This document shows, piece by piece, positions 53,342 to 62,151 of a DNA stretch of 64,000 nt. The stretch lies in contig JAFQJL010000025.1 of assembly GCA_017414965.1 (NCBI GenBank), forward strand, positions 62,001 through 126,000, written 5' to 3'. Position numbers and translations under genes: made by a program. Source of the stretch: Clostridia bacterium (GTDB taxonomy: Bacteria; Bacillota; Clostridia; Oscillospirales; Acutalibacteraceae). The notes beneath the pieces are model-generated. The model saw nothing but the letters and a program-made list of their open reading frames with translations, was not told the origin of the DNA and searched no databases. Position 1 is the first letter of the stretch, and every line of letters starts with the position of its first letter.

Positions 53342-54136
53342 TTACTCTCCTTTTACATACACATCGGTCAGGCGCGCCGCCTGCACCGCTTCTTCCACGT
53401 CGTGTACGCGGATCATCCGCGCGCCGGCCGCTTGCGCGAGGGTGTGAAACGCCACCGTTCCGCCCAACCGCCGATCGACCGGCGAATCGCCGGCAAAATG
53501 CGTAGTCACGCGTTTTCGCGAAGCGCCCACCATCAGCAGTTGCTCCGAGAATGCCTCGGAAAGCGTCGGCAACGCCCGTAACGCCGCCATATCCTCCTCG
53601 CGATTTTTGCCAAATCCGATGCCGATATCCAGACAGATCTGCCGCCGATCCAATCGGGCGGCGTCCGCCGCGGCGAGCGCCTTATCAAAATACGCCGACA
53701 CATCCGCCGTGGGGGCGGTTATCACCAGTCCGGCGCCGCTTTTCGCGGCGATCGACAAAAATCCGTTTTCCAAACTGCCGGATACGTCGTTTAAGATCTG
53801 CGCGCCGGCATCCAGCGCCCGCACCGCCACCTCCGGCAAATAGGTATCCACCGAGATCGGCACGCTCAACCGACCGGCAAGCGCTGTCAGCACCGGCTCC
53901 AGTCGCGCCCACTCCTCCTCAGACGATACCGCCGTGTACCCCGGTCGCGTGGACTGCGCACCGATATCGATCACGTCGGCGCCGGCAGCCTGCAGCTCCA
54001 GTGCCCGCTTGACCGCTTTCTCCGGATCGACGTAACAGCCGCCGTCCGAAAAACTGTCCGGCGTCACGTTGAGGATCGCCATCACAAGCGTTCGATCCGC
54101 CGACAACGACCGGTCGGCGATTTTCCAGATCGGCAC
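53342..54136 (-). CDS. folP: Dihydropteroate synthase
   Basis: 264 aa TIM-barrel enzyme of folate synthesis, the sulfonamide target. The pterin-binding MAILNVTPDSFSDGG, IDIGAQSTRPG and ILNDVSG motifs are present, although the usual R-rich KRVTTHF region ends in a slightly different ASRKRVTTHF form. It starts with GTG six bases after GGGGGG. Promoter TTGACA, 17 bases, TAAAAT. Confidence 0.95.
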   Translation of the reverse strand: MPIWKIADRSLSADRTLVMAILNVTPDSFSDGGCYVDPEKAVKRALELQAAGADVIDIGAQSTRPGYTAVSSEEEWARLEPVLTALAGRLSVPISVDTYLPEVAVRALDAGAQILNDVSGSLENGFLSIAAKSGAGLVITAPTADVSAYFDKALAAADAARLDRRQICLDIGIGFGKNREEDMAALRALPTLSEAFSEQLLMVGASRKRVTTHFAGDSPVDRRLGGTVAFHTLAQAAGARMIRVHDVEEAVQAARLTDVYVKGE

Positions 54137-54165
54137 GGCGATCCCCCCTTACAGAATATGGTACT

Positions 54166-54194
54166 ATTTTACTATGCCACCGCCCCTTTGTCAA
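54166..54194 (-). promoter_or_regulatory. Promoter of folP-lgt-folD
   Basis: Minus-strand TTGACA (54194-54189), 17-base spacer, TAAAAT (54171-54166). Confidence 0.8.
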
Positions 54195-54213
54195 TCAACC
54201 CGCGAAAAAACGT

Positions 54214-54242
54214 TTGCGTTATGAAAAGAAATATGGTATACT
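54214..54242 (+). promoter_or_regulatory. Promoter of the YfbR-like gene
   Basis: TTGCGT (54214-54219), 17-base spacer, TATACT (54237-54242) with extended -10 ATATGGTATACT. Confidence 0.7.
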
Positions 54243-54289
54243 GAATTTCCAATCCCTATTCCAATCCCTATGCAAAGGAAGTGCAAGCT

Positions 54290-54871
54290 ATGGCTTATAG
54301 CTTTTATGCGATGCTTTCGCGTATGAAATACATCCATCGTTGGCCGCTGATGCGCAACACCAGCACCGAAAATATCAGCGAGCACACGCAGGAAGTCGCC
54401 GTGTTGGCGCACGCGCTGGCGCTGCTGACCAACACCCGTTTTGGCGGAAATGCGGACGTCAGCCGTTGTGTGCTGCTGGCGTTGTATCACGACGTGCCGG
54501 AGATCCTCACCGGCGATCTGCCGACGCCGGTCAAGTACCACAACACCGCCCTCCGCGATGCCTATAAGCAAGTGGAAAAAGGGGCCGCCGATCGTCTGCT
54601 GACGCTGTTGCCGGACGACCTGCAAGCCGCGTACGCACCGCTTCTCCACGGAGAAGATGGCACACTGGAGGCGCGCTTAGTCAAGGCGGCCGACAAGCTC
54701 TCGGCACTGGTAAAATGCACCGAGGAATTAAAGCTCGGCAACCGCGAGTTCATCAAAGCAAAGGAATCCACCGAGGCCGCCCTCCGTGCGATGCAGTTGC
54801 CGGCGGTTGAGTTGTTCCTCGATGAGTTTATGCCGGCGTATGCGCTGACGCTGGACGAGCAACAGAGTTAA
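54290..54871 (+). CDS. YfbR-like 5'-deoxynucleotidase (HD domain)
   Basis: 193 aa HD-domain phosphohydrolase. Metal ligands are seen in ISEHTQEVAVLAH, ALYHDVPEILTGDLPTPVKY and ARLVKAADKLSAL. In E. coli YfbR removes phosphate from deoxynucleoside monophosphates. A GTG at 54281 is in frame; ATG at 54290, after AAGGAAG, is the better start. Monocistronic, ended by an 11-bp hairpin. Confidence 0.9.
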   Translation: MAYSFYAMLSRMKYIHRWPLMRNTSTENISEHTQEVAVLAHALALLTNTRFGGNADVSRCVLLALYHDVPEILTGDLPTPVKYHNTALRDAYKQVEKGAADRLLTLLPDDLQAAYAPLLHGEDGTLEARLVKAADKLSALVKCTEELKLGNREFIKAKESTEAALRAMQLPAVELFLDEFMPAYALTLDEQQS

Positions 54872-54895
54872 CCGACATTTTCTTACAAAATATTC

Positions 54896-54928
54896 AAATC
54901 CCTGTCACACACGGTGGACAGGGATTTG
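54896..54928 (+). terminator. Terminator of the YfbR-like gene
   Basis: Perfect 11-bp stem AAATCCCTGTC/GACAGGGATTT (54896-54906 and 54917-54927) with a ten-base loop. Its 3' flank runs into the -10 box of the next transcript. Confidence 0.75.
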
Positions 54929-54941
54929 TTATAATCAAGAC

Positions 54942-55050
54942 GTACCTGAAAGCGTGTGCCGCAACACGCCTTTCTCCCCAAGGTACAACGAAAACCCTCC
55001 TCAACCCCTCTGAAACGAACAGCCGCCCGTTTGGGCGGCTGTTTGTTTTT
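54942..55050 (+). ncRNA. Candidate C-rich small RNA
   Basis: An extended -10 box TGTTATAAT (54927-54935) with no clear -35, a two-layer hairpin (GTACCT/AGGTAC outer stem 54942-54947 and 54981-54986; GCGTGT/ACACGC inner stem), then an unpaired stretch with CCCTCCTC (54995-55002) and AACCCCTC, and a strong terminator (AGCCGCCC/GGGCGGCT, then GTTTGTTTTT). No ORF with a ribosome binding site lies inside. The CCTCC motif is complementary to Shine-Dalgarno sequences, as in Firmicutes regulatory RNAs of the RsaE kind. Confidence 0.5.
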
Positions 55051-55079
55051 GTATAATTCACGTTGGTTCGCCCATACTA
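55051..55079 (+). promoter_or_regulatory. Sigma-F-like promoter of the M23/SpoIIQ-like gene
   Basis: GTATA (55051-55055), 14 bases, GCCCATACTA (55070-55079), which fits the sigma-F/G pattern (GYATA, about 15 bases, GGnnAnAnTR) except one base and one base of spacing. No sigma-A promoter is visible in this gap. Confidence 0.4.
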
Positions 55080-55120
55080 CCCTTGAACGTATAAGAATAC
55101 CTTTAAGGGAGGAAACGCAT

Positions 55121-55795
55121 ATGAAGATCACGCATCGGCAATCGCCGGCCGAGTCGGGCAAGGGCAAGAAAAACCAAAAACTACCCCTGTTTTTTGCTGT
55201 TTTGGCGGTCGCATTGATCGCCGGCATCGGTCTGGTGGCTGCGTTGGACGGCTTAACCGCCCCTGAAACGACCGATCCCGACCGCACCGCCGAAGTAAAC
55301 ATCACCACCACCCAATCGAGCACGCAAACGACCACCACTACCACCGCTAAACCAACGACAAGTACAACCACTTTACAGACAGAGCCGGAAAAGCCGTTGT
55401 ACGTGTTGCCGCTTTCCAACAACGTGATCGCAGAATACAGCGACACACCCATCTGGAATGAGACGATGCAAAGCTATCGCGTGCATCAGGCGGTGGATTT
55501 TGGCGGCACGATCGGCGACAAAATCGTCGCCGTGGCCGACGGCACCGTCAAAGCGGTGTACAGCGATCCGCTGTGGGGTAACTGCCTCGAACTGGATTGC
55601 GGATACGGAATCGTAGTCAAATACTGCGGCATCCAAACCGATTGTCAGCCGGAGCAGGCTTTGAAAGTCAACCAAGCGATCGGCACATTGGACACCGTCC
55701 CTTGTGAAGCCGACGCCGAGCCTCACCTGCATCTCGAAGTGAGCGTTGACGGCACGCCCATCGACGTTCTCAAAGCCATTGACAATTTAGAATAA
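55121..55795 (+). CDS. M23-family peptidase-like protein, SpoIIQ-like
   Basis: 224 aa. One helix (21-42) anchors the protein; a threonine-rich linker (about 55-85) leads to an LytM/M23 domain. Zinc ligands H122 and D126 (VHQAVDFGG) and the H-L-H pair at 202-204 are all present, so it could be an active endopeptidase, as clostridial SpoIIQ proteins are. SpoIIQ joins forespore and mother-cell membranes during engulfment. The sequence WNETMQSYRVH matches the SpoIIQ opening. The start follows AGGGAGG; the promoter looks forespore-type. Confidence 0.82.
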   Translation: MKITHRQSPAESGKGKKNQKLPLFFAVLAVALIAGIGLVAALDGLTAPETTDPDRTAEVNITTTQSSTQTTTTTTAKPTTSTTTLQTEPEKPLYVLPLSNNVIAEYSDTPIWNETMQSYRVHQAVDFGGTIGDKIVAVADGTVKAVYSDPLWGNCLELDCGYGIVVKYCGIQTDCQPEQALKVNQAIGTLDTVPCEADAEPHLHLEVSVDGTPIDVLKAIDNLE

Positions 55796-55846
55796 CAAAA
55801 ACCTGCCCCCGGAAACCGGCTTTGCCGGATCGGTAAGAAGGGCAAC

Positions 55847-55879
55847 AAAAAAGGATGAGCACTCGCTCATCCTTTTTTG
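55847..55879. terminator. Bidirectional terminator
   Basis: 14-bp stem AAAAAAGGATGAGC/GCTCATCCTTTTTT around ACTC; shared by the M23 gene and the glycogen/GDPD operon. Confidence 0.92.
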
Positions 55880-55881
55880 CT

Positions 55882-56601
55882 TTATACGCGTCCGTCGCGA
55901 TCTGTCAAGGCTTTTAACTTGTCAGGGAAGTTGACAGTCATACCGTCGGTATCCAACGGATACACCGCTTTCATGATCTCCTCATCGGTCACATCCCACA
56001 AGCGAACGCCCAAACCGGCGGCTCGCGCCTGCGAAATCCCCTCCGGTGTGACGTGTTTGGCGCTCGGACAGATCTGGCTGGCACCGATTTCCAGCAATTT
56101 TTGGATATTCTCCTCCGTGATGTCGTAAACCAGCCACGAAAGCTTGATATCCGCATCCAAAGCGCGCATCGTCTTTAGATAATCGTACTGAAACGACGAT
56201 ACGTAGATGTTTTCGTGTGTTTTGTACCGCTGAATGATCGCCAGCGTCTCTTTTTCGATATTCCCCACCTTTAACTCGATGGCGAAGGTCAGATCCATCG
56301 GCAAAAATTCCTTGGCAAAATCCTCAAACAGCATAATCGGCTCGCCAGCAAATTTCTCGTCCTTCCAGCTACCGAAATCCAACTTCAGCAGTTCCTCGTA
56401 GGTGTAGTCGGCGATGCGACCGGTACCGTTGGACAACTGCTCGATGGTCTCGTCATGAAAGATCACGATTTGCCCGTCTTTGGTCTTTTGCAGATCCAAT
56501 TCAATGCCGTTGGCCTGCATCTCCACACCCAACAAAAACGAGGTGCGCGTGTTTTGCGGCGCATAATGCGACGCGCCGCGGTGTGCATAGTTGACAAACA
56601 T
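55882..56601 (-). CDS. Glycerophosphodiester phosphodiesterase
   Basis: 239 aa GDPD barrel: NYAHRGASHYAPQNT, GIELDLQKTKDGQIVIFHDETI and FAIELK carry the catalytic histidines and metal ligands. It releases glycerol 3-phosphate from phosphodiesters. It is the last gene of the glg operon, four bases after the aconitase X small subunit. TTG at 56619 lies in the ribosome binding site; ATG at 56601 follows GGAGG. Confidence 0.93.
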   Translation of the reverse strand: MFVNYAHRGASHYAPQNTRTSFLLGVEMQANGIELDLQKTKDGQIVIFHDETIEQLSNGTGRIADYTYEELLKLDFGSWKDEKFAGEPIMLFEDFAKEFLPMDLTFAIELKVGNIEKETLAIIQRYKTHENIYVSSFQYDYLKTMRALDADIKLSWLVYDITEENIQKLLEIGASQICPSAKHVTPEGISQARAAGLGVRLWDVTDEEIMKAVYPLDTDGMTVNFPDKLKALTDRDGRV

Positions 56602-56605
56602 AGGG

Positions 56606-57055
56606 TTATACCTCCTCAACCGTGACCGTGCCGTCCTCCTCGACGGTGACGGTCATACCGGTCTGTACAACTGACAAAAATTCCTCGCCCAAGCCGTCTA
56701 CCGTCGGCATCGACGCATCCGTCCAAACATCCGAGAGGATGGCACCGGCCGCCGCCAGCGAATCGATCGGCTGAGAAAACAGCAAGCACGCCGGCTGACG
56801 ACCCATGGCCGCCGCCGAGAACAACACCAAACCGCCGGTAGTCGAGCCGATGGTCTGCGGCAGGCACAACGCCGTGCCAACCATTTCCTTGCCGTACAGA
56901 TCGGGGTTATTTTGATCGCTGCACGCAGCCTTCTTGTCGCCAAACAGCAAGCTCTTTTGATAGGATGCGAGCGTGTTGAAGCCGCCGTGCGACACAAGCG
57001 CGGTCGCCTTGGCCTTGCCCGGCACAACCGGACGTCCCTTAAATACCTTCGCCAT
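56606..57055 (-). CDS. Aconitase X swivel-domain (DUF126) small subunit
   Basis: 149 aa with the DUF126 core: GRPVVPGKAKATALVSHGGFN, QTIGSTTGGLVLFS and SLAAAGAILSDVW. It overlaps the catalytic-subunit gene by one base, so the two proteins form the split type of aconitase X. Known split forms include archaeal phosphomevalonate dehydratase and bacterial cis-3-hydroxyproline dehydratase; which reaction is run here is not evident. Confidence 0.88.
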   Translation of the reverse strand: MAKVFKGRPVVPGKAKATALVSHGGFNTLASYQKSLLFGDKKAACSDQNNPDLYGKEMVGTALCLPQTIGSTTGGLVLFSAAAMGRQPACLLFSQPIDSLAAAGAILSDVWTDASMPTVDGLGEEFLSVVQTGMTVTVEEDGTVTVEEV

Positions 57056-58335
57056 CAGCGATCGCCCCCTTTCGTGATCTGTTTAAGCAACTCGTCACTC
57101 TTATAGTACCGCGCCGACGTATAGGTGCGAAGCTTGTTCGAGTTGGTGATAACCGGCATTTTGCCGGCCAGCGGATTGTTCATATACATCAGCGGACAGA
57201 TATAACTGACCACCACGCCGCGCGCCTTGAGCATCGCCGCCTCCGGCAGTTCGTTGAACTTGCGGAGAACCGCTTCCGGCGTGGTCATCACAGTGGGCAC
57301 CGCCACCTTCTTGCGACCGGCATCGGTCAGCGCCTCGTCGATCTTATGCGCCCAATCGGTTAACTGCTCCAGCGACAAGTGCGGGCAACCGATAAACGCC
57401 AGTTTCGGCGCGGCATCCGGATTTTTCCAGATGATCGGATACGCCTTTTCCACACGCTCCAGCTCCGCATCGTCGATGACGTAGACCTGTGCGCCCTCGG
57501 CGATGAGGGCTTCGCCCTGCTCCTTGGCTTCCGGCGTCAAGCCGTCAATGTGGTACAGACCGACCGCGCCGTTGGAGGCAGTCGCCGCACCGAAATCTTT
57601 AAGATAATCGCGCGCCTGCTGATCCAACTCGTTGCCGATAAACAGATCCAATCCACGCACGTACGGCACCTCTTCCATCACCTTCATACCGATGGCGGAG
57701 CCAAGAATCTGCGCTTCCGGTTTTTTGCTGGTCTTGACGTCGATGATCCAAGTCGCCTTGCGGCCTTCGTCGGTCAGCAGACCGAACTTTGGCACACAGC
57801 CGAGGATCGAGCCGAACAAATCGATGATGCCGGAGTTGCGGTTGCACCGCGCGCCAAGCACCGAGTTGGCATACACCACCGCCGAGCTTTCCGCCCACGA
57901 CAGAATATCCCCTTGCTTGGGGACGTTGCCCACCTCGTCAAAATAGCAGGCGCAGGTAAACCCGGTCTCGCGGGATTCCAAACCAACCTTGCTAAGCTGC
58001 TCCTCGTAAGATGCCTGCTTGGTATACATAAATTTCTTGGTGATCAGATCCATGATCGGATTGGACGGTACGTTTTTGTCCATCGGCCGCGGATCCACCG
58101 TAAAGGCCTGCTTGGAAACGATACCGGCGTCGATCAGCTGATCCATCAGATCAAACATCGCCGTCATCACACCGAATCCAAAACTGGTGACCAAATGCCC
58201 CTTCTCGCTGGTGACCGGCACCATTTCCTCCGCACCGAAGGTGTCGCCATACATCACCATCGTTTTCATTACTTTGGCCATTACCTCGCCTTGAGCACCG
58301 TCGAGGATCGCCTGTTGTTCTTGTGTCAGTTTCAT
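57055..58335 (-). CDS. Aconitase X catalytic subunit (DUF521)
   Basis: 426 aa. The conserved segments ESSAVVYANSVLGAR and PHLSLEQL are present, with cysteines in FTCACYFDEVGN, GARCNRNSG, IGCPHLS and SYICPLMY that can bind the iron-sulphur cluster. The usual GARTNR is GARCNR here. Its position after glgA is unexpected and gives no proline or mevalonate context. AAAGGAGTACAT precedes the ATG. Confidence 0.88.
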   Translation of the reverse strand: MKLTQEQQAILDGAQGEVMAKVMKTMVMYGDTFGAEEMVPVTSEKGHLVTSFGFGVMTAMFDLMDQLIDAGIVSKQAFTVDPRPMDKNVPSNPIMDLITKKFMYTKQASYEEQLSKVGLESRETGFTCACYFDEVGNVPKQGDILSWAESSAVVYANSVLGARCNRNSGIIDLFGSILGCVPKFGLLTDEGRKATWIIDVKTSKKPEAQILGSAIGMKVMEEVPYVRGLDLFIGNELDQQARDYLKDFGAATASNGAVGLYHIDGLTPEAKEQGEALIAEGAQVYVIDDAELERVEKAYPIIWKNPDAAPKLAFIGCPHLSLEQLTDWAHKIDEALTDAGRKKVAVPTVMTTPEAVLRKFNELPEAAMLKARGVVVSYICPLMYMNNPLAGKMPVITNSNKLRTYTSARYYKSDELLKQITKGGDR

Positions 58336-58360
58336 CTATGTACTCCTTTCCGGAAACCGA

Positions 58361-59782
58361 TCATTCCTTGATCATCGCGCGGTACAAGCGCAGATACTCG
58401 TTAGCCGAACGTCCCCAGCTGAAATCGCTGTTCATCGCACGATCGACCACCGATTCCCATTCCGTGCCGTGATACGCCCCGACGGCGCGACGAAGCGCAT
58501 CGAGCATATCGTCGGCGTTGTAGGTAGCAAACGTGTATCCGTTGCCCTCGCCGTCGCCGGCATCGTGGATGCTGTCCTTCAAACCGCCGGTCTCGCGCAC
58601 CACCGGCACCGTACCGTAGCGGCACGCAACCATCTGCGCCAACCCGCACGGCTCGCTCTGCGACGGCATCAAAAAGATGTCCGCACCGACGTAGATCCGC
58701 CGCGCCAACGCCGGAATAAAACCGGCGCGATACGCCACGCGATCCGCATAACGCTCCGCCAGATCGCGGAAGAAATTCTCGTACGTCCAGTCACCCGAGC
58801 CAAGCACCGCCAACTGCGCATCGGATTCCTCCAACAGCCGTTCAATGCGTGCCTTGACCAGATCCAGTCCCTTGTGCGAAACCAAGCGACTGACCATACC
58901 GATGATCGGGCAATCCGCCTTGACCGGCAAGCCCATTTCCTCCTGCAACGCCTTTTTGCACAGCGCTTTTCCGGACTTGTCGTCCTTGGAGTAATTGGCT
59001 GCCAAATTGGCGTCGGTTGCGGGGTCGTAACCGATCACGTCGATGCCGTTTAAGATACCGGAAAGCTTCCACTTGCGCGCTTCCAGCATATCGTTCATCC
59101 CGTGAGCAAACCACGGATCCAAAATCTCCTCGGCATAGGTCGGGCTGACCGTCGATACCCGATGCGCCGTCTCGATGCCGCCTTTCATCAGGTTGATGCC
59201 GCCACCCATCTCCACAATGGACGCGCAATCCTGCGGAATGCCAAACACGTCCTCCAGAATATCCATGCCATACTGGCCCTGGTACTGAATGTTGTGGATG
59301 GTAAACAGCGTTTTGATACCCGAATAAAACGGATCGTGCGCGTAAAACAGCGTCTGGTAGATCGGCACCAGTGCCGACTGCCAGTCGTTAGCGTGAATGA
59401 TGTCCGGCTGGAAATTGATCTGTTTGAGCATCTCCAGCACCGCACGCGAGAAGAACGCAAAGCGTTCCGCATCGTCGTAATGACCGTACAATCCCGCCCG
59501 CTTGAAATAGTACTGATTATCCAGCAAATAGTAGATCACGCCGTCGATTTTGGCCTCAAACACACCGCAGTACTGCCGACGCCACGCAACCGGCACCGAG
59601 AAACTGGTGAGGAAGGTCATTTTATCGCGCATTTCCTGCGGAATCGCTTCGTACAGAGGCAATACCACGCGGCAACCGCACAGACGGCGACGAAGCTCCT
59701 TCGGGAGCGAGCCGGCCACGTCTGCCAATCCGCCGGAAGCGATAAACGGCAACGCCTCACTGGCTACATATAAAACTTTCAT
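58361..59782 (-). CDS. glgA: Glycogen synthase (ADP-glucose)
   Basis: 473 aa GT5 enzyme of normal length, extending glycogen chains from ADP-glucose. VASEALPFIASGGLADVAGSLPKEL begins the protein; the usual KTGG that contacts the donor phosphates is ASGG. Donor-site MPSQSEPCGLAQM and GIDVIGYDP are standard. It lies 24 bases after glgD. Confidence 0.95.
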   Translation of the reverse strand: MKVLYVASEALPFIASGGLADVAGSLPKELRRRLCGCRVVLPLYEAIPQEMRDKMTFLTSFSVPVAWRRQYCGVFEAKIDGVIYYLLDNQYYFKRAGLYGHYDDAERFAFFSRAVLEMLKQINFQPDIIHANDWQSALVPIYQTLFYAHDPFYSGIKTLFTIHNIQYQGQYGMDILEDVFGIPQDCASIVEMGGGINLMKGGIETAHRVSTVSPTYAEEILDPWFAHGMNDMLEARKWKLSGILNGIDVIGYDPATDANLAANYSKDDKSGKALCKKALQEEMGLPVKADCPIIGMVSRLVSHKGLDLVKARIERLLEESDAQLAVLGSGDWTYENFFRDLAERYADRVAYRAGFIPALARRIYVGADIFLMPSQSEPCGLAQMVACRYGTVPVVRETGGLKDSIHDAGDGEGNGYTFATYNADDMLDALRRAVGAYHGTEWESVVDRAMNSDFSWGRSANEYLRLYRAMIKE

Positions 59783-59806
59783 AATGCGTTTCCTTTCAAA
59801 AAACGA

Positions 59807-60922
59807 TCAGATCTCGCGGCCCTTGTTGACGTACAGCGGATAGGTCGGCGCACCGCGCAGCACACGACCCTCGCTGACCGATACGTCTTTGTCCAGCACC
59901 ACGTTTTCCAGCACCGCACCCTTGTGCACCACGCTGCCCTCCATCAGAATGCAGTTGCGCACCGTTGCACCGGTTTCCACCTTCACGTTGCGGAACAACA
60001 GCGAATCGGTCACGACACCGTCAATGTACGCACCGTCCGCCGCCAGCGAACCGGTCATATCGGAGTTGAGTCCGTACACCACCGGCGCGCAGTTGTGAAC
60101 CTGCGTGTACACCGGATAATCCGCCGGGAACAACTTGGCGCGGATGTCCTTATCCATCATCGCCATATTGGCGTCAAAATACGTTTGCAGGTTGGAGACA
60201 ATCATCGTAAACTCCGGCACCTCGTACGCGTGCAGATTGCCGCCTTCCGCCAAAGGAAGCAGAATGTCGCGCTCAAAGCTGAGCTTGCCGCAGCTGTACG
60301 CTTCCTTGACCAGACCAACGAGCGTTTCGCGCGCGATGACGTACAGGCCGATGCCGTAATTGACCTCGCCCTGCGGACGCGCGCCGACGCGCAAGCAGGT
60401 GACCTTCTGCGATTCGTTGACGTCCAGCACCAACGCATCCGGCAGATCGGGGCATTTGCCGTTCTTATACGCAATCGTGATCTCAGCACCCGAATCGATA
60501 TGCTTTTTCACCAATGCCTTGTAGTTGATGTTGCCCACCACGTAGCAGTCGGACATCACCACGTACTCCTCGTCGCACGTTTCCAGCCATTCCATGACCT
60601 CGTACAGCGGCACCATACGCCCCTCGTACTGCTCCGGCGTCGCGCCCAGAGCCGGCAGCAGCGAAAGTCCCTGCTTTTTCCGCGAGAGATCCCACGCCTT
60701 GCCCGAGCCGACGTGACGCGCCAGCGACATATACTTTTTGGTGGTGATCACGCTGATGTCGGTAATACCGGCGTGCACCAGATTGGACAGCGGGAAATCC
60801 ACCAAACGGTAGCGACCGCCAAAAGGAATCGAGCCCAACGCGCGCACCTCTGTCAACTCGTGCAGCATCTCATCGTGCACGCTCGGAAAGATCAAACCGC
60901 AAACTCCGGTCTTCTTGATCAT
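59807..60922 (-). CDS. glgD: Glucose-1-phosphate adenylyltransferase GlgD-type subunit
   Basis: 371 aa. It has the nucleotidyltransferase-like fold ([17 protein letters not shown]) and a C-terminal left-handed helix, but the N-terminal GGxGxRL pyrophosphorylase loop is absent ([17 protein letters not shown]), as in other GlgD proteins, which assist GlgC rather than act alone. Overlaps glgC by four bases. Confidence 0.95.
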   Translation of the reverse strand: MIKKTGVCGLIFPSVHDEMLHELTEVRALGSIPFGGRYRLVDFPLSNLVHAGITDISVITTKKYMSLARHVGSGKAWDLSRKKQGLSLLPALGATPEQYEGRMVPLYEVMEWLETCDEEYVVMSDCYVVGNINYKALVKKHIDSGAEITIAYKNGKCPDLPDALVLDVNESQKVTCLRVGARPQGEVNYGIGLYVIARETLVGLVKEAYSCGKLSFERDILLPLAEGGNLHAYEVPEFTMIVSNLQTYFDANMAMMDKDIRAKLFPADYPVYTQVHNCAPVVYGLNSDMTGSLAADGAYIDGVVTDSLLFRNVKVETGATVRNCILMEGSVVHKGAVLENVVLDKDVSVSEGRVLRGAPTYPLYVNKGREI

Positions 60923-62139
60923 TTCTGCTCGCCCCCTTTCTGATCCTCTTCAATCATCGCCTTTGCCGGCACCTGAACACCGGCACCGATCCGAATGCCG
61001 CTGGCGACAACCGCCACGCCCCATTCGTCCAAATTCTCCATTTCCTCCGGTTTTTCGCCCACAACGGCGCCTTCTTCGACCACCACGTCCTCTGCCAGAA
61101 TGGCGTATTGCACCTTGGCATTCTTCCCGACGTGTGCGCCCGGCATCAAGATCGCATCCACGATCTCCGCACCTTCTTCGACCACCACGCCCGGAAACGC
61201 GATGGAAAACTCCATATTGCCTTCGATCTCGCTACCCTCGGAGATCATGCTGTTTTGCACCTTGGCGTTCTTGCCGATGTAATGCGGTGGCAGACCGGCG
61301 GTACGGGAATAGATCCGCCATTTCGTGTCGCGCATAAACAGCGGCACCTTCGGATCCAACAGATCCATATTGGCTTCCCACAAACTGTCGATGGTGCCGA
61401 CGTCCTTCCAATAGCCGTCAAAGCGGTATGTAAACAGACGCTCGCCGTTGTTTAACATATTCGGAATGATGTTCTTGCCGAAATCGTTAGACGACGTTTC
61501 GTCTGCTTCATCCTCAACCAGATATTTCCGCAGCTTCTGCCAGCTGAACACGTAGATGCCCATCGACGCCAGATTGGACTTCGGGTTGGCCGGCTTCTCC
61601 TCGAATTCGTAGACCGAGCCGTCCTCGTTGGCATTCATAATGCCAAAACGTTTGGCCTCCTCCATCTCCACTTCCAGCACCGCAATGGTACAATCGGCGT
61701 TTCGCTCCTTGTGCTGAGCAATCATCTTGGAATAATCCATCTTGTAGATATGGTCGCCCGACAGCACCAGCACGTACTCCGGATCGTAGCGCTCGATAAA
61801 TTCGATGTTCTGGTAGATCGCGTTGGCCGTACCCTTATACCAGCCGGCGCCGGAAATCGCCTGATACGGCGGCAACACGTGCACGCCGGCATCCATACGG
61901 TCTAAATCCCACGGCTCACCCGAGCCGATGTATTCGTTAAGCACCAGCGGACGATACTGCGTGAGCACGCCCACCGTTTCAATACCGGAATTGATGCAGT
62001 TGGAAAGCGGAAAATCGATGATGCGGTATTTGCCGCCGTACGGCACAGCCGGTTTGGCGATCTGTCGCGTCAGCGCGTACAGACGGCTTCCCTGTCCGCC
62101 TGCCAACAGCATCGCGACACATTCTTGTTTGCGAAACAT
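60919..62139 (-). CDS. glgC: Glucose-1-phosphate adenylyltransferase GlgC
   Basis: 406 aa catalytic ADP-glucose pyrophosphorylase. The active loop [37 protein letters not shown] and [12 protein letters not shown] are intact, and a left-handed beta-helix ends the protein. It supplies ADP-glucose to GlgA. AGGAGG eight bases before the ATG. Confidence 0.97.
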   Translation of the reverse strand: MFRKQECVAMLLAGGQGSRLYALTRQIAKPAVPYGGKYRIIDFPLSNCINSGIETVGVLTQYRPLVLNEYIGSGEPWDLDRMDAGVHVLPPYQAISGAGWYKGTANAIYQNIEFIERYDPEYVLVLSGDHIYKMDYSKMIAQHKERNADCTIAVLEVEMEEAKRFGIMNANEDGSVYEFEEKPANPKSNLASMGIYVFSWQKLRKYLVEDEADETSSNDFGKNIIPNMLNNGERLFTYRFDGYWKDVGTIDSLWEANMDLLDPKVPLFMRDTKWRIYSRTAGLPPHYIGKNAKVQNSMISEGSEIEGNMEFSIAFPGVVVEEGAEIVDAILMPGAHVGKNAKVQYAILAEDVVVEEGAVVGEKPEEMENLDEWGVAVVASGIRIGAGVQVPAKAMIEEDQKGGEQK

Positions 62140-62151
62140 AAATCTTCCTCC

